A stretch of 64,000 bases of DNA from JABMQW01 sp964439935 (GCA_964439935.1 CAYTPW010000009.1:62001-126000), one strand, 5' to 3'. Shown: positions 35,252 to 45,982, numbered from the stretch's first letter. Translations and numbers: made by a program. Notes: generated by a model from the letters alone, not told the origin.

Positions 35252-37282
35252 CTACTCCTTCAACCAGCGCGACAGCCAATTAAGTTGAATTTCATAGGAC
35301 TGCTTTAAATTATGAATTTTCTTGATTGAGTGGCCTTCATCGGGGTAATACAGCAGCTGAGCCGGAATGCCCTGACTCCTCAGGGCGGTGAACATGCTCA
35401 ACCCCTGGGATAAATCCACCCGGTAATCTTTGGCGCCGTGGATTACCAGGGTAGGGGTCTTGAAATTACCGGCATAAGTAGACGGCGATCGCTCTATGTA
35501 CAATTCCCGGTTAGTAATTGGAGTACCCTTGAAATCCCATTCGGGAAACCACAATTCTTCGGTGGAGTAATAGGCTGATATTTGATCATAGCTTCCATCG
35601 ATTGAAATCAGACATTTGAAGCGGTTATCATGACCGTTGATCCAGTTGATCATGAAACCGCCATATGAGCGGCCCAGAGCTCCCATTCGGGCAGTATCAA
35701 TTGATGAATAATTCTGGGTTAAATAATCAACGCCCAACATTAAATCCTCAAAATCCATTCCACCCCAGTCACCACTGACAGTTTCCTTGAATTTCAATCC
35801 ATAGGTGGCAGATCCGTGAGGATTAATCTGAGCCACAATATAACCATTGGCAGCCAGTAACTGAGTGTTCCAGCCATAAAAATTGAAATGTTTATACCAG
35901 ACATATTGCGGTCCGCCATGAATCAGCAGGACAAACGGGTATTTATCGTCCTGTTTAAAATCCGGTGGGAAAGTCAATATCCCCATAACACTATCTCCAC
36001 CGGCACCGGCAAACCAGAATGTTTCTGCTGGACTCAAATCCACATTGCTTACCAGATCCTGTGAATATTCAGTTAACTGCTTTCTCTTGCTATTTTTCAA
36101 ATTCACCCGAAAAACTTCAGCTGGCCGCTGCGGTTCTGAAAGGCTGCAGTATAAATATTTCCCATCACTTGAGATATTCTCGTATTGAATAACAACACCA
36201 CCAAACAAACGTTTGATTCCCGGCGCGGCAAGGTCAATTTTATATAGCGAGCTCAGGGCTCGATCACCACAAATTACATAAATTGATTTGCTGTCCCTGG
36301 ACCAGCTGAAATTATCAAGTGACCGGTCGAACTCAGAAGTGAGATTCAGATATTTGTCCTCACTATCCAGTACTATCAAATCACGCTGATCGGATTCGTA
36401 CCCGGCCCGGGCCATTTCCAGGTAAGCTAGGTAATCACCGTCGGGAGAATATTTCGGATCGGTGTCATTGCCAGGTTTAGATGATATTCGAGTAAGATTC
36501 TTTCCATCCCGGCTGACGGAAAAGATATCATTATTGGTACTCACTGCCAGCTCCGGATCCGTATTCATCGTGAAAGCAATAAATTTACTATCTGGACTAA
36601 AACTTAGGTCAGGGTCACCTCCTAGATAGGCTCCCGGGGCATTCGTATCACCAGGTGTCAGATCAACCTGACTGCCAGTTGACAAATCCTGCCAGAAAAT
36701 ATGCTGTACGAAGCGATCGTTCCAATGGCTGTAATGGCGGAATAAAAGTTGATCGTATAATTGTCCGCTCCCGGTCATTTCAGATTCTCTTTCCTGCACC
36801 GCCTGGATACAATTTTCATCGGTGCCGCATTCAGGATAAGTTGCGGCCGCGAAAACAATCGCTTTACCATCCGGTGACCAGATGAAATCATCGACAGAAG
36901 TAACAAATTTTACGATCGTGTCGGTAGTGCCGTGTACAATATCGTAAGATTGAATATTGGTCTGACCATCGGAGGTCGTCAAATATGCAATCCGACTTCC
37001 ATCCGGAGACCAGCGTGGACTGGATTTGTAAGCTACAACACCCTGGATAGACGCCAGTAGATAGCCGTTCTTCTTTAATATCTGTAGAACATCAGTTCTG
37101 GAATTCATACCAATATCATATTCGCTATAAACAACCGCTAAATGTTCATCTGTTGGTGATAGAACCACATTCTTCAGCTGCGGAAATCCATATAGATCAT
37201 CAAATGTGATTTTCGATTTAGCCCAGCTGACCTGGGAAATAAGTACTCCAATTAAAGCCACTTTTATAATAATTCGTAACAT
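35252..37282 (-). CDS. secreted S9-family prolyl oligopeptidase/acylaminoacyl peptidase
   Basis: 676 residues. A signal peptide (about 1-21, ending SWA) is followed by a WD40/TolB-like beta-propeller (about 30-400) with SPRWSPDGSRIAYL, DFIWSPDGKAIVFA and KYSPDGDYLAYLE blades. The C-terminal alpha/beta hydrolase has the nucleophile S539 in GRSYGGF, D619 in GAKDYRV and H651 in DEGHS, all in the expected order. S9 enzymes release N-terminal dipeptides or acyl-amino acids from peptides; this one acts outside the cytoplasm. It is probably monocistronic, with its promoter in the divergent 37283-37656 region. Confidence 0.95.
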   Translation of the reverse strand: MLRIIIKVALIGVLISQVSWAKSKITFDDLYGFPQLKNVVLSPTDEHLAVVYSEYDIGMNSRTDVLQILKKNGYLLASIQGVVAYKSSPRWSPDGSRIAYLTTSDGQTNIQSYDIVHGTTDTIVKFVTSVDDFIWSPDGKAIVFAAATYPECGTDENCIQAVQERESEMTGSGQLYDQLLFRHYSHWNDRFVQHIFWQDLSTGSQVDLTPGDTNAPGAYLGGDPDLSFSPDSKFIAFTMNTDPELAVSTNNDIFSVSRDGKNLTRISSKPGNDTDPKYSPDGDYLAYLEMARAGYESDQRDLIVLDSEDKYLNLTSEFDRSLDNFSWSRDSKSIYVICGDRALSSLYKIDLAAPGIKRLFGGVVIQYENISSDGKYLYCSLSEPQRPAEVFRVNLKNSKRKQLTEYSQDLVSNVDLSPAETFWFAGAGGDSVMGILTFPPDFKQDDKYPFVLLIHGGPQYVWYKHFNFYGWNTQLLAANGYIVAQINPHGSATYGLKFKETVSGDWGGMDFEDLMLGVDYLTQNYSSIDTARMGALGRSYGGFMINWINGHDNRFKCLISIDGSYDQISAYYSTEELWFPEWDFKGTPITNRELYIERSPSTYAGNFKTPTLVIHGAKDYRVDLSQGLSMFTALRSQGIPAQLLYYPDEGHSIKKIHNLKQSYEIQLNWLSRWLKE

Positions 37283-37656
37283 AATTAAAATCCCAAATTA
37301 ATTATCATTTGCTATGTAATTATTTATCATTGCCAATCGTTCGAATTTATCAGTAAGAAAGTTTTAATGCACCTTCCAGCACTAAAATTTGGAGGTAATT
37401 TACTTGATTACTATTATGACAATTGGAAATTATTTTTACCGACTGTTAATATGGCGATTGGTTTATTTATAAAATTCGGATTGAGCCAAATTAACCGAAC
37501 GATGTCAACTGGGTCTGATTTTATTAATTTGGCTGGTAATTCTTAATAAACTCATTATAATTATTAAAAAGCTGTATCAATGGTTGTACTAATCCTTCTC
37601 AGATTCTATTTTAATGATTATAACTGGGGCTAATCAAATACAATTACGGGATATGT
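37283..37656. promoter_or_regulatory. divergent intergenic region; plus-strand promoter candidate at 37585-37613
   Basis: 374 bp between the S9 peptidase (minus) and the YwaF-like gene (plus). TTGTAC (37585-37590) and TATTTT (37608-37613) are 17 bases apart and point toward the plus-strand gene, about 40 nt before its ATG. No convincing promoter for the peptidase could be fixed. No RNA or repeat is apparent. Confidence 0.4.
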
Positions 37657-38355
37657 ATGCAGGCAGATAAATTCTATCTTTTCGGACCTGATCACTGGTA
37701 TTCGGTCGCTTTTACAATTCTGGCAAGTATTACTTTTATTCTGATTTTCAAACGATTGGTTCATGACAAGGTTAAGCGTGATTTTTTCAGCCGCTATGCC
37801 GGCTGGACATTAATACTATATGAAATCGCCAAAGCATTCCTGAGGCCAACTATTCTGAATGAAGCCTGGCAAGTGACATTTCCACTCAATTTATGCCAAC
37901 TGACTAATATTGCCCTGGGGGTAATGCTGATTACCCGTGGATACCGCTGGTTCGAAATTGCCTATTTCTGGGCAATTGGCGGCGGTACAATGGCGGTGTT
38001 GACCCCGGACTTAGCGTTCGGCTTTCCTGATCCACAATACCTGATGCATACGACAACCCACACATTAATCTACATCGGAATTTTCTATGGTTTGATGGTG
38101 TTGAACTTTCGCCCCACCTGGCATTCGGTAAAGATATCTTTCGGCACCGCTCTCGGTCTAATGGTAATTATCTTCCCGTTGAATTATCTGTTGGGTAATG
38201 GTGCCAATTATCTCTATCTGCGATACCGGCCTCAGGCGGGCTCTCTGCTCGACTTTCTTCCCCAACCTCCATGGCATGTACCCTATGTGATTGTTATCGC
38301 CATGGTGATCTACCTGCTGGCATTTCTGCCATTTATGTTTAGAAGGAAGGCATAA
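37657..38355 (+). CDS. YwaF/TIGR02206-type integral membrane protein
   Basis: 232 residues with about six to seven transmembrane helices. Recognisable family elements are FPLNLCQLTNIALGV in the third helix region, WAIGGGTMAVLTPD, the HTTTHTLIYIGIFYG histidine-bearing helix and the C-terminal NYLYLRYRPQAGSLLDFLP followed by PPWHVPYV. The family (YwaF in Bacillus) has no proven function. It is the only credible plus-strand gene in the window. The start at 37657 follows a weak GGGA. Confidence 0.88.
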   Translation: MQADKFYLFGPDHWYSVAFTILASITFILIFKRLVHDKVKRDFFSRYAGWTLILYEIAKAFLRPTILNEAWQVTFPLNLCQLTNIALGVMLITRGYRWFEIAYFWAIGGGTMAVLTPDLAFGFPDPQYLMHTTTHTLIYIGIFYGLMVLNFRPTWHSVKISFGTALGLMVIIFPLNYLLGNGANYLYLRYRPQAGSLLDFLPQPPWHVPYVIVIAMVIYLLAFLPFMFRRKA

Positions 38356-38791
38356 ATAATAATACATCTGATTAATAAGTATATTCAAATTCCTGGCTTG
38401 TCAACCTAACCCACGATTTTATTGTACTCAAGTCTGCGGATCCGCCTACGTCATCTACGATGACTACGCCCGACTAGGAGGGAGGCGCGACTACGTCCTT
38501 GTAGAACTACGTTGGTAAACATGACTGCGCCCTTCAGGACTTCGTCGTGTAAAATTCGAACCAGAATAAATTAGGGGTCACAAACATTAAAAGCTGTTAT
38601 GAAAATACTGGTTGGCCTGCCAACCGAAGTCTCCGATTCATCGGGGTGTAGGTTGGCGGAGAGGGAGGGATTCGAACCCCCGGTCCCGTAAACGGGACGC
38701 CGCATTTCGAGTACAAATAACAATTTTAGATTACCGTCGAGAAATGCTAAAAAATGAAAATCGGTATCCCCGTTTTCCGTATCCCGAAAGG
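38356..38791. other. 436-bp intergenic region with degenerate repeats and a tRNA-Ser fragment
   Basis: The first half contains several short CTACG/GACTACG repeats (38440-38560) and the 23-bp block GGACTTCGTCGTGTAAAATT... (38537-38559), which recurs exactly at 58109-58131. A hairpin GGTTGGC-CT-GCCAACC lies at 38610-38625. The tRNA fragment is at 38657-38712. No protein gene is credible. Confidence 0.7.
38657..38712 (-). pseudogene. 3' fragment of a tRNA-Ser(CGA) gene
   Basis: 56 nt on the minus strand match the 3' part of a class II tRNA-Ser. They start in the anticodon loop (CTCGAAA, anticodon CGA) and run through the anticodon stem strand, a seven-base-pair-like variable arm with GTCCCG/CGGGAC, the T-arm (GGGGGTTCGAATCCC) and the acceptor strand CCTCTCC with discriminator G. 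The 5' half is absent: upstream bases are unrelated AT-rich sequence. The variable arm differs from that of the intact copy at 58190-58277, while the anticodon-loop block is identical. Confidence 0.85.
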
Positions 38792-39490
38792 CTATTTCAG
38801 CAGCAGCATCTTCCGGGTCACAATGTACTCACCAGCTTTGATTTGGTAAAAGTACATCCCGCTTGAGACGTTGGTGGCATCCCATTGAATTGATTTGTAC
38901 CCAGCATCTTGAGTTTCAGATACCAGCGTAGTCACGTCTCTGCCAAGCAGATCGTAGATGGTGACTTGGACATCAGATCTTTGGGGTAGTTCATATTGGA
39001 TTGTGGTTATTGGGTTGAATGGATTGGGACAATTTTGATCCAATTTATAACCAACTGCCAATCCGTCTGAGTCAATATGTCCCAAGCTTGAATTGATCGC
39101 TTCAATTACATATGGGATATTGATCGTCCCGAGTGCATCATTTGAATTGAATACAGTTGTTTCAGTCACATTCAATACCGTATCCAAATTGGCATCCCAT
39201 ACCAAATATTGAACTATTTCGCCATTAATATTAGCACGAAGCATCAGGAAATAAATCAACCGATCATTGACCTGGATGGGTTCTGCTACTCCCCGACACT
39301 CACCATTAACAAATGCCGCCACTACATCATTTGTATCACTGGATGGCCCATCATTGATTTCGAGCAGAGCGGTGACTGTCATAAAGTATTCAAAATCACT
39401 GGGATTCACAGTCCAGTCGACAGGCGGTTGGGCCATTAATGCAGTTATAATGACCGCAGTCACAAACAGGTTTTTACCGGTTTTCAGCAT
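38792..39490 (-). CDS. small Por/T9SS-secreted protein with 'IGAFV-G-RG' module
   Basis: 232 residues. A signal peptide (about 1-20) is followed by one roughly 110-residue beta domain: FEYFMTVTALLEI, then VVAAFVNGECRGVAEP, YFLMLRANINGE and LVWDANLDTV. The C-terminal sorting domain runs from CPNPFNPITTIQYELP to RKMLLLK. The same module occurs twice near the C-terminus of the giant protein encoded just downstream (39496-45954), five bases away, so the two are co-transcribed and related. It is likely exported across the outer membrane and attached or released by the type IX system. The function of the module is unknown to me. Confidence 0.88.
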   Translation of the reverse strand: MLKTGKNLFVTAVIITALMAQPPVDWTVNPSDFEYFMTVTALLEINDGPSSDTNDVVAAFVNGECRGVAEPIQVNDRLIYFLMLRANINGEIVQYLVWDANLDTVLNVTETTVFNSNDALGTINIPYVIEAINSSLGHIDSDGLAVGYKLDQNCPNPFNPITTIQYELPQRSDVQVTIYDLLGRDVTTLVSETQDAGYKSIQWDATNVSSGMYFYQIKAGEYIVTRKMLLLK

Positions 39491-39495
39491 CTGAT

Positions 39496-42400
39496 TTACT
39501 TTAGCATTATCATTTTCTTTACATCACGGAAATTCTTGGTAAGTCCCCGACCTTCCATTACAACAAAATACATACCGGAACTCACTGGTTTATTCTGCTG
39601 ATTGGTACTATTCCAGATTACCACTTGATAACCCGGTTCCATTTCATCATTTAATAGCGTTTTTATTTGACGACCCATAATATCATAAATGATGATATTA
39701 ACCGTCGATATCTCAGGTACACCAAACCCGATTTTAGTTATAGGATTAAACGGATTAGGATAATTCTGGCTTAACATGAATTCCTCGGGAATGAATCCTT
39801 GGTCTCCTATTCCCAATAGAGATTTCTGGATGATAAGCGGTTGCATTACTGAACCAATCATGTCATCAGGATTAAATGTTAATAATTCCGCTCCTTTATA
39901 GATTGTTTCCTCATCATTATCCCAAATCCGGATTTCCATATTTTCATTTTCTGTGGAGTTACTATAAATAGTAAGGAAAATACGGTATTGATCCAAAGTC
40001 GGAATGAACAACGGTCGTGCAATCCCTCGTACTTCATCATCCACCAAAGCAACAATCATATCGTAGGGATCATTTATACCATAATCACCTTCATCAATTA
40101 GTGCAGTAATGCTCATATTATGTTCAAATTGATATATATCTTGGGTGATCCATGGCTCTAATGGAAGGCTGTCAGGATCAAAAGTGTTAAGCTGTTCAAA
40201 CAAGCTAGGAGACTGTGGATCGGTTCTGGTGTTATCAGTATTTGGATAAATAAGAGTATCACCAGTTTCCATGAACAACTTATACCCCTGTCCCGGGAAC
40301 ATCCGGGTCATAGAGCCAACCCAACCGACATTAGCCACATACTGGGCAAATTGGAGCTGATTCTTTACTAGATCATTTTCTGTTACGCTCAATGATGTTA
40401 ACGCAACATTGATATCCATATTCTCATTTGGAAGATAGCCCAGCCAGGTCCAGTTGTTATTCATTAGAAGAGGTAGAGTGTCTGGTACAATTGGATACCC
40501 AACATAGTCTAGTTGATTCAGGGAGTCCATATCACAGAAGTACATTTTACCCGGGGTTAGTCCCATACTCATGAGTGTCCCGGCCCAGCTGGAATCAGAC
40601 GCATCGTATTGGGCATAACCCGTATGACCTACAATACGATCGCCATCATTTACAGTAAAACCATCAAAAACGGCATTTATATCTGATGAAATTTCACTTT
40701 CAAGATTAAGGCTGAACCAGGTGAAACCACTGTGAATGTTAATATTCTGAGCAACGGTTCCAGTGGCGTTAATAATTATTGGATTTGCAGGTGATCCAAC
40801 ATAGGATTCGTCAGAAAATATTATAGAAGTATCTGTTCCCCAGTATTCTATGCAACCAGTACGATCCCAAATATGAAATAAAACTTCTTCACCAGCAGAA
40901 AGATTACTATAGATGGTCAAATAGGCTAGGGAATCATTTATGGCTTCATCGTAAACAAGAGATGCGTAGCCACGTAATTGACCATCAACAAAAGCGCCAA
41001 TCCGATCGTAGATATCACCGGACACGTCCCCAAGAACAGATAATCTGGCTGTCATATTCATAGAAAATTCGTACTCGAAAGGATTGAATTCCCATTCAGG
41101 ATATGGACACATAGCCACAAGATCCAGTACCAGTGGTTCTAATCCTTCCGGACAATCAGCAAACAAGGTATGACTATATTCACCAGAATTAATAAAAGGA
41201 TCAATTTCAAACGAAATATCAAAGGATCCTCCGGGATTGATTTCCCCTGCAGCTGGAGATGCTGTCATCCATGGTGGAAGATTAGTTATTACGAAAGATT
41301 GCGCCGAAGAACCAATATTATTAAGTGTTGTTGAAAAGGAATTTTCTTCCCCTGTAAATGCAATCAAATCAATGTTTGTTGTATTCCAGCCAATAGGATT
41401 TCTATTCACGACGAATTCCCAGGCCAGAGTGTCAACCGACATGACATTTCCAACCAAGTCTTGAATATTGTGTATTTCGGCTCTTAATACCTGCCCCTCA
41501 ATCTCCCGATTGGCTACTGAGGACGCAGGAGAAATGATTAGCATGTCTTCACTACAGGTAAATTCGGATGCCACTTCATTACCGGTAAATGCAAAGAATA
41601 GTTCTGCTGAATTTGCGTTCAAACTGTAACAATCAATATCTTCAGTAAAAGTGATCGAAACCTGGTCATTCATATTTAGAACACCATCGGCGGGTTCAGC
41701 CGCACCCATCATTTCAGGACTTATTCGGTCAATTGATCCGAATAAATCCATGGATGTTGTTTCTCTAAGCCGGCATTGGGATTTGGCTCTGATTTTGTAA
41801 TCGCCATCGTCAAGATAACTTACATCCCAGGTTGCCACCAAAAAGTTTTGTCCAGCACTGACCAGTGTATCGATAGTAAATCTGGTTGAATCCACTTCCA
41901 GCCAATTATTTTCTTCTGCTAACGAATATTCCATGACGATGTATTCCAGTTCAAAATCGGAAGTATCATAGCCTGAGAAAATAAAGTTCAATTGATTGCT
42001 ATCGGCTTGGCTGACATGCCATTGTGAAGATTCATCGGAAAAAGAAAGTTCTATTGGAGAGCAGGGGGTTATAAAATGTGCGGAAACATCAACCCAACTG
42101 GCATTTTGAGGATCCTCCCCCAGTAAATCTGCGATATCAGCTTCCCCCGGTGGTGCCAGTTCCATGGTCATGCTGTCATAAATATATTCAACCGGTCCCA
42201 TTTCTACGGTTAATGTAGCTTCAATAGATTGACCGGCATCAATTTCAAAATCTAACCCCGCTGCCAGATTTTGTCCATTCACTTTAAGGATGGCTCCATC
42301 AGGATTCGTTTCATTCAACATGCTTAAGCTGTAAACCCAGGTTTCTCCAGTTTCGCTCTGGTTTCCTAAACCTAAGGTATAAATGGCAGGTTGGTCAGGA

Positions 42401-45400
42401 TCTACATCTAACTGAATTGCTGGATTAATGGATAAATCTGCCCATTGCCGCTTGAAAGTACCCGGTTCCCAGGGCACTGATGATTGCCCTGCCACCAATT
42501 CATAAACGGGCATATTCCAGACCGTATCCCTTTTTATATTTACTGTAAAGGCATCTCCCGGATCATCATCACCGAAAGAAAAACCCATTGTTCTTGACCA
42601 GGTTTGAGTGGTTCCATTACCGTCGACACCAGTGTGCGTATCTGTTCCCGTACGACCACCTACAACACCTACACCATTAACAAGTAGACCAAGGGCAAAG
42701 CCATCGGCATCATATTCTGTAACTGTGATGTCCTGGGTGGTTGAATAAGAAGAATCGGTGGTTGTGGAATATTCATAACTGGCAAGTGCATCAAAACTCA
42801 CATTGGAAATGGATTCACCGGTATTGGATATGGCATTGGTAAAAACAGCGCTATTTTTTGCCTCATCATTTAATACCAGTAATCTTTCCCAATAACGAAG
42901 AGCCTGTCCCAATTCGGCTGTATCAGCAGGTTCAGCAAGCGCCTGAGCCACTATTAAATCGGGAATAATATTGTTCCGTATATTATAATCCGAATAGATG
43001 TAGAATGAATGGAAACCGGTAATATCTGATAATCCATGCGATGTGTCCAGTTGAACTTCGCATGATCCGTTCAATGATAAATCCACCATGCGGCTGTAAG
43101 TCACGTTTAATCCTGCACCTATAAAGATATCAGCACCATCTCCAACGATTAACCCATCTCCATTTGTTTGATATAATTCTGATGTTGTAATACAGACTTC
43201 CGATACTGTATCGTTCAGGGTTGTGTTTGAATAGCCCCAGTTTGCTTCATAATCTGCCGTAATATCCCACTCAGTTTCAAATGAGATAGTTGTTCCGATG
43301 AATGGCACGGTCCAACCAGCCTCAACTGTAATATCCGCACCTAGGCTGGCAGTCACCCAATTATCTGCAGTAGTATCATCCTGAGTGCTCATTTGCAATG
43401 TCCGACAGATGGATTGATCATCGGAAAGATAGGAATAACTCAGATCCCCAGGCGGATCTCTCAAAACAAAGAAAGGCAATACATTTGTCCGGGCTGGGCG
43501 TGGTAAAAAGTCGGTCCCAGCCGTAGCTGAACGTCCTTCGATAAAAGCCCAGAGATCTGTGGTTGCCTGACGACCGATTGGATCTTCCGCTAAAATGGTT
43601 AATTGTTTTTGATGGGGGTGATCACCTCCGGACAACAAATTTGGCTTGTCAGCCTGATATTTGTACCACAGTTGTCCCTTTGTTTCTTCAGGCGTCCAGA
43701 CAGGCCAGGGATCGGTCACAATTCCTGTCCAATTATCATAAGCCTGAACCGTAAAGGAGTCCAGATAACAGCGATTTACAGGCACGCCATCATACCCGCC
43801 ATACTCTTCATAAACATTTACGAGTAAACTATCGATCTGATGCTGCTGAACAACAGCGCAACCATCTCCCCATGCAAGATCACTTAATGAAATTCGCAAA
43901 GAATCTTTATAAACAAATTCCAGGGATTTGCTTCCACCGCTTAGAGACACAATCTTTGATTGAAAAGATATCTCCGGATTATCATGGGTTATGCTCACCA
44001 CATAATTCAGAGGAGGTAATCCCGTTATGACAATGTCATTGTCTGTTCCTGTAGCTTGATCATTTAAAACAGTTGAGTAACAGGAAGGTGTTGTGGAAAC
44101 GGTAATATCAACGTCCCCAATGGGGTAAAAACAATCACCACCACCAATGGATACAGTTAATGTTTCTGTTTTTGCATCGGTAAACTCAATTCCTGCTAAA
44201 TCCTGATTAACATTTTCAATCGTATAACCCTGTTCGATACCGTCTAATAAAAATGTATGACCTTCTATATAGGATGTATCTATGCTTGTATGTTCACCAA
44301 CCGTTGTTGTGTCATATCGGAAATACCCCCCGAAACGAATAGACAGTTGTCCGCTGGCATCTGGTTCCAAATCCAGAGACCATTCTCCGTCAGTATCGGT
44401 GTAAGTGCGAGGTCTGGTTTCAGCAGAATCCAATAGTATTTCAGCGCCTTCCACCGGGCAGTTTGTATTATCGTACATAATTGTTCCGCTGATTGAGAAT
44501 AACGATTTATCTAAAAACTTCACATCATTTAGTACAGGATCATTTTTGGTGATCGGTGCAGAAGCAGTTAAAGGATCAAATATATTATGATTCAGTTTAT
44601 ATGGAGTGGCAGTGTACGATGTACCATTTGGATCTACTACATCATACCAGACACCACGAATTTCATAATGTCCTGTAACATCAGTATAGGCACTTAATTT
44701 TACAGCAGCAAATTCATCGCTCCAGGTTGCACCATTCATTAATAGGGCATTTTCCCGGGGTTCTGTCATATCAAACGATATATTTGATTGGTTTTCATCG
44801 AATTTCCAATAACCAACTAAACCAGGTTCATCGCCAAATAAGGCGCGATCTTTATTCCGAACAATATCCGAAGTAGAATTAGCTGTTTGCCAAATTCTAA
44901 TATCATCAATATACCCATCGTAATACTCGGTATTATCACGTTTTTTCCCGATGATCAGGTTTGCAGGTTCAGGAAGTGCATTGGTATATGAAAGGGAATC
45001 GACAAGAAAACCATCCTGAAATAATCGAAGAGTTGCATCGTCAAAAGCAATGGCAATATGCTCCCAGCTCCCGGGAGTCACCAGATCAGCCTGTACAATA
45101 AAGCTTTCAATTTGAGCTTTTATTTTATCAACAGTATGAAAAATACGTAACCGTGAACCCCAATCAAGGAGTGTTGAATTTCCAGGGGCAGCATCGACAT
45201 TATACCATAATTCAACAGTAAATGATGAGGTAATGGATGAAAAATCATTTTCTATACTTATATAATCATTTACTCCATCACATTGAACAGATTTTCCCAG
45301 AATGGGGGATAATGATACTTCCACATCAGCTACGGGATTTCCCAAAGGTGTCCAAGGGACACCAGGTATGGATCCAGGTGTGAATACACGACCGGCGATT

Positions 45401-45954
45401 TTTCCATTTGGTATGGTGAACCCAATATCGAACCCTTCTTCGCTATATCCGTACTCGTTTGAAACACGAATTCCGTAATCATACAGTGTCCCGGGAAAGA
45501 TACTTTGATTGTCATCGAATGCCGGATTATCTTGAGAAACATTTGCCCGCCAGGTTCCATCCCGGGTAATCACCCAGTTTCCTGTGGTTGGAGTACTCCC
45601 GGTAGGAATTGGACTTGAAAAATCGGCTGGCGGACTGAGTTTATCAGCTTCCCAGGATATACGAATTAAATCCGGATGGTTTTGCGCGCCATCAGTGGCT
45701 GATACAATTGGAGCATCCGGTTCTTTTAAAAAGAGGGACCAGATACCTAAATCGACAGAATGATTTGTGCCTTGCGATTGTCCGATAAATGGTTGCCCCG
45801 TATTCAATGTAATGGAATGTACTCTCGAAAGTGGATTGTCGCTGGTGGTTGATACATTACCAGTTGCACCCCAAACTTCAAGATGTTGAGTTACCTGAGT
45901 ATCCTGCGCTGCCAGGACACAAAATAAGATCAAATGGATTGAGAAAATTCTCAT
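39496..45954 (-). CDS. giant Por/T9SS-secreted multidomain protein
   Basis: 2152 residues with a signal peptide (1-17) and GGAGG before the ATG. In order I see a fibronectin-like region (about 60-180) and a LamG-like domain (about 220-390, YISIENDFSSITSSFTVELWY then GYWKFDEN). Next are carboxypeptidase-regulatory-like beta domains (VTGHYEIRGVWYD; CPVEGAEILLDSA), a long region with DISVSD-like strands and an Ig-like fold with ITFTEDIDCYS. Two copies of the 'DRIGAFVDGQLRGYA' module (about 1690-1810 and 1960-2060) come before the sorting domain (YPNPFNPITKIGFGVP to KKMIMLK). A large surface or secreted adhesin or glycan-binding role is likely. No enzyme active site is recognisable. Confidence 0.88.
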   Translation of the reverse strand: MRIFSIHLILFCVLAAQDTQVTQHLEVWGATGNVSTTSDNPLSRVHSITLNTGQPFIGQSQGTNHSVDLGIWSLFLKEPDAPIVSATDGAQNHPDLIRISWEADKLSPPADFSSPIPTGSTPTTGNWVITRDGTWRANVSQDNPAFDDNQSIFPGTLYDYGIRVSNEYGYSEEGFDIGFTIPNGKIAGRVFTPGSIPGVPWTPLGNPVADVEVSLSPILGKSVQCDGVNDYISIENDFSSITSSFTVELWYNVDAAPGNSTLLDWGSRLRIFHTVDKIKAQIESFIVQADLVTPGSWEHIAIAFDDATLRLFQDGFLVDSLSYTNALPEPANLIIGKKRDNTEYYDGYIDDIRIWQTANSTSDIVRNKDRALFGDEPGLVGYWKFDENQSNISFDMTEPRENALLMNGATWSDEFAAVKLSAYTDVTGHYEIRGVWYDVVDPNGTSYTATPYKLNHNIFDPLTASAPITKNDPVLNDVKFLDKSLFSISGTIMYDNTNCPVEGAEILLDSAETRPRTYTDTDGEWSLDLEPDASGQLSIRFGGYFRYDTTTVGEHTSIDTSYIEGHTFLLDGIEQGYTIENVNQDLAGIEFTDAKTETLTVSIGGGDCFYPIGDVDITVSTTPSCYSTVLNDQATGTDNDIVITGLPPLNYVVSITHDNPEISFQSKIVSLSGGSKSLEFVYKDSLRISLSDLAWGDGCAVVQQHQIDSLLVNVYEEYGGYDGVPVNRCYLDSFTVQAYDNWTGIVTDPWPVWTPEETKGQLWYKYQADKPNLLSGGDHPHQKQLTILAEDPIGRQATTDLWAFIEGRSATAGTDFLPRPARTNVLPFFVLRDPPGDLSYSYLSDDQSICRTLQMSTQDDTTADNWVTASLGADITVEAGWTVPFIGTTISFETEWDITADYEANWGYSNTTLNDTVSEVCITTSELYQTNGDGLIVGDGADIFIGAGLNVTYSRMVDLSLNGSCEVQLDTSHGLSDITGFHSFYIYSDYNIRNNIIPDLIVAQALAEPADTAELGQALRYWERLLVLNDEAKNSAVFTNAISNTGESISNVSFDALASYEYSTTTDSSYSTTQDITVTEYDADGFALGLLVNGVGVVGGRTGTDTHTGVDGNGTTQTWSRTMGFSFGDDDPGDAFTVNIKRDTVWNMPVYELVAGQSSVPWEPGTFKRQWADLSINPAIQLDVDPDQPAIYTLGLGNQSETGETWVYSLSMLNETNPDGAILKVNGQNLAAGLDFEIDAGQSIEATLTVEMGPVEYIYDSMTMELAPPGEADIADLLGEDPQNASWVDVSAHFITPCSPIELSFSDESSQWHVSQADSNQLNFIFSGYDTSDFELEYIVMEYSLAEENNWLEVDSTRFTIDTLVSAGQNFLVATWDVSYLDDGDYKIRAKSQCRLRETTSMDLFGSIDRISPEMMGAAEPADGVLNMNDQVSITFTEDIDCYSLNANSAELFFAFTGNEVASEFTCSEDMLIISPASSVANREIEGQVLRAEIHNIQDLVGNVMSVDTLAWEFVVNRNPIGWNTTNIDLIAFTGEENSFSTTLNNIGSSAQSFVITNLPPWMTASPAAGEINPGGSFDISFEIDPFINSGEYSHTLFADCPEGLEPLVLDLVAMCPYPEWEFNPFEYEFSMNMTARLSVLGDVSGDIYDRIGAFVDGQLRGYASLVYDEAINDSLAYLTIYSNLSAGEEVLFHIWDRTGCIEYWGTDTSIIFSDESYVGSPANPIIINATGTVAQNINIHSGFTWFSLNLESEISSDINAVFDGFTVNDGDRIVGHTGYAQYDASDSSWAGTLMSMGLTPGKMYFCDMDSLNQLDYVGYPIVPDTLPLLMNNNWTWLGYLPNENMDINVALTSLSVTENDLVKNQLQFAQYVANVGWVGSMTRMFPGQGYKLFMETGDTLIYPNTDNTRTDPQSPSLFEQLNTFDPDSLPLEPWITQDIYQFEHNMSITALIDEGDYGINDPYDMIVALVDDEVRGIARPLFIPTLDQYRIFLTIYSNSTENENMEIRIWDNDEETIYKGAELLTFNPDDMIGSVMQPLIIQKSLLGIGDQGFIPEEFMLSQNYPNPFNPITKIGFGVPEISTVNIIIYDIMGRQIKTLLNDEMEPGYQVVIWNSTNQQNKPVSSGMYFVVMEGRGLTKNFRDVKKMIMLK

Positions 45955-45982
45955 GATGCCTCCTTATCGAAATGGTATATGG

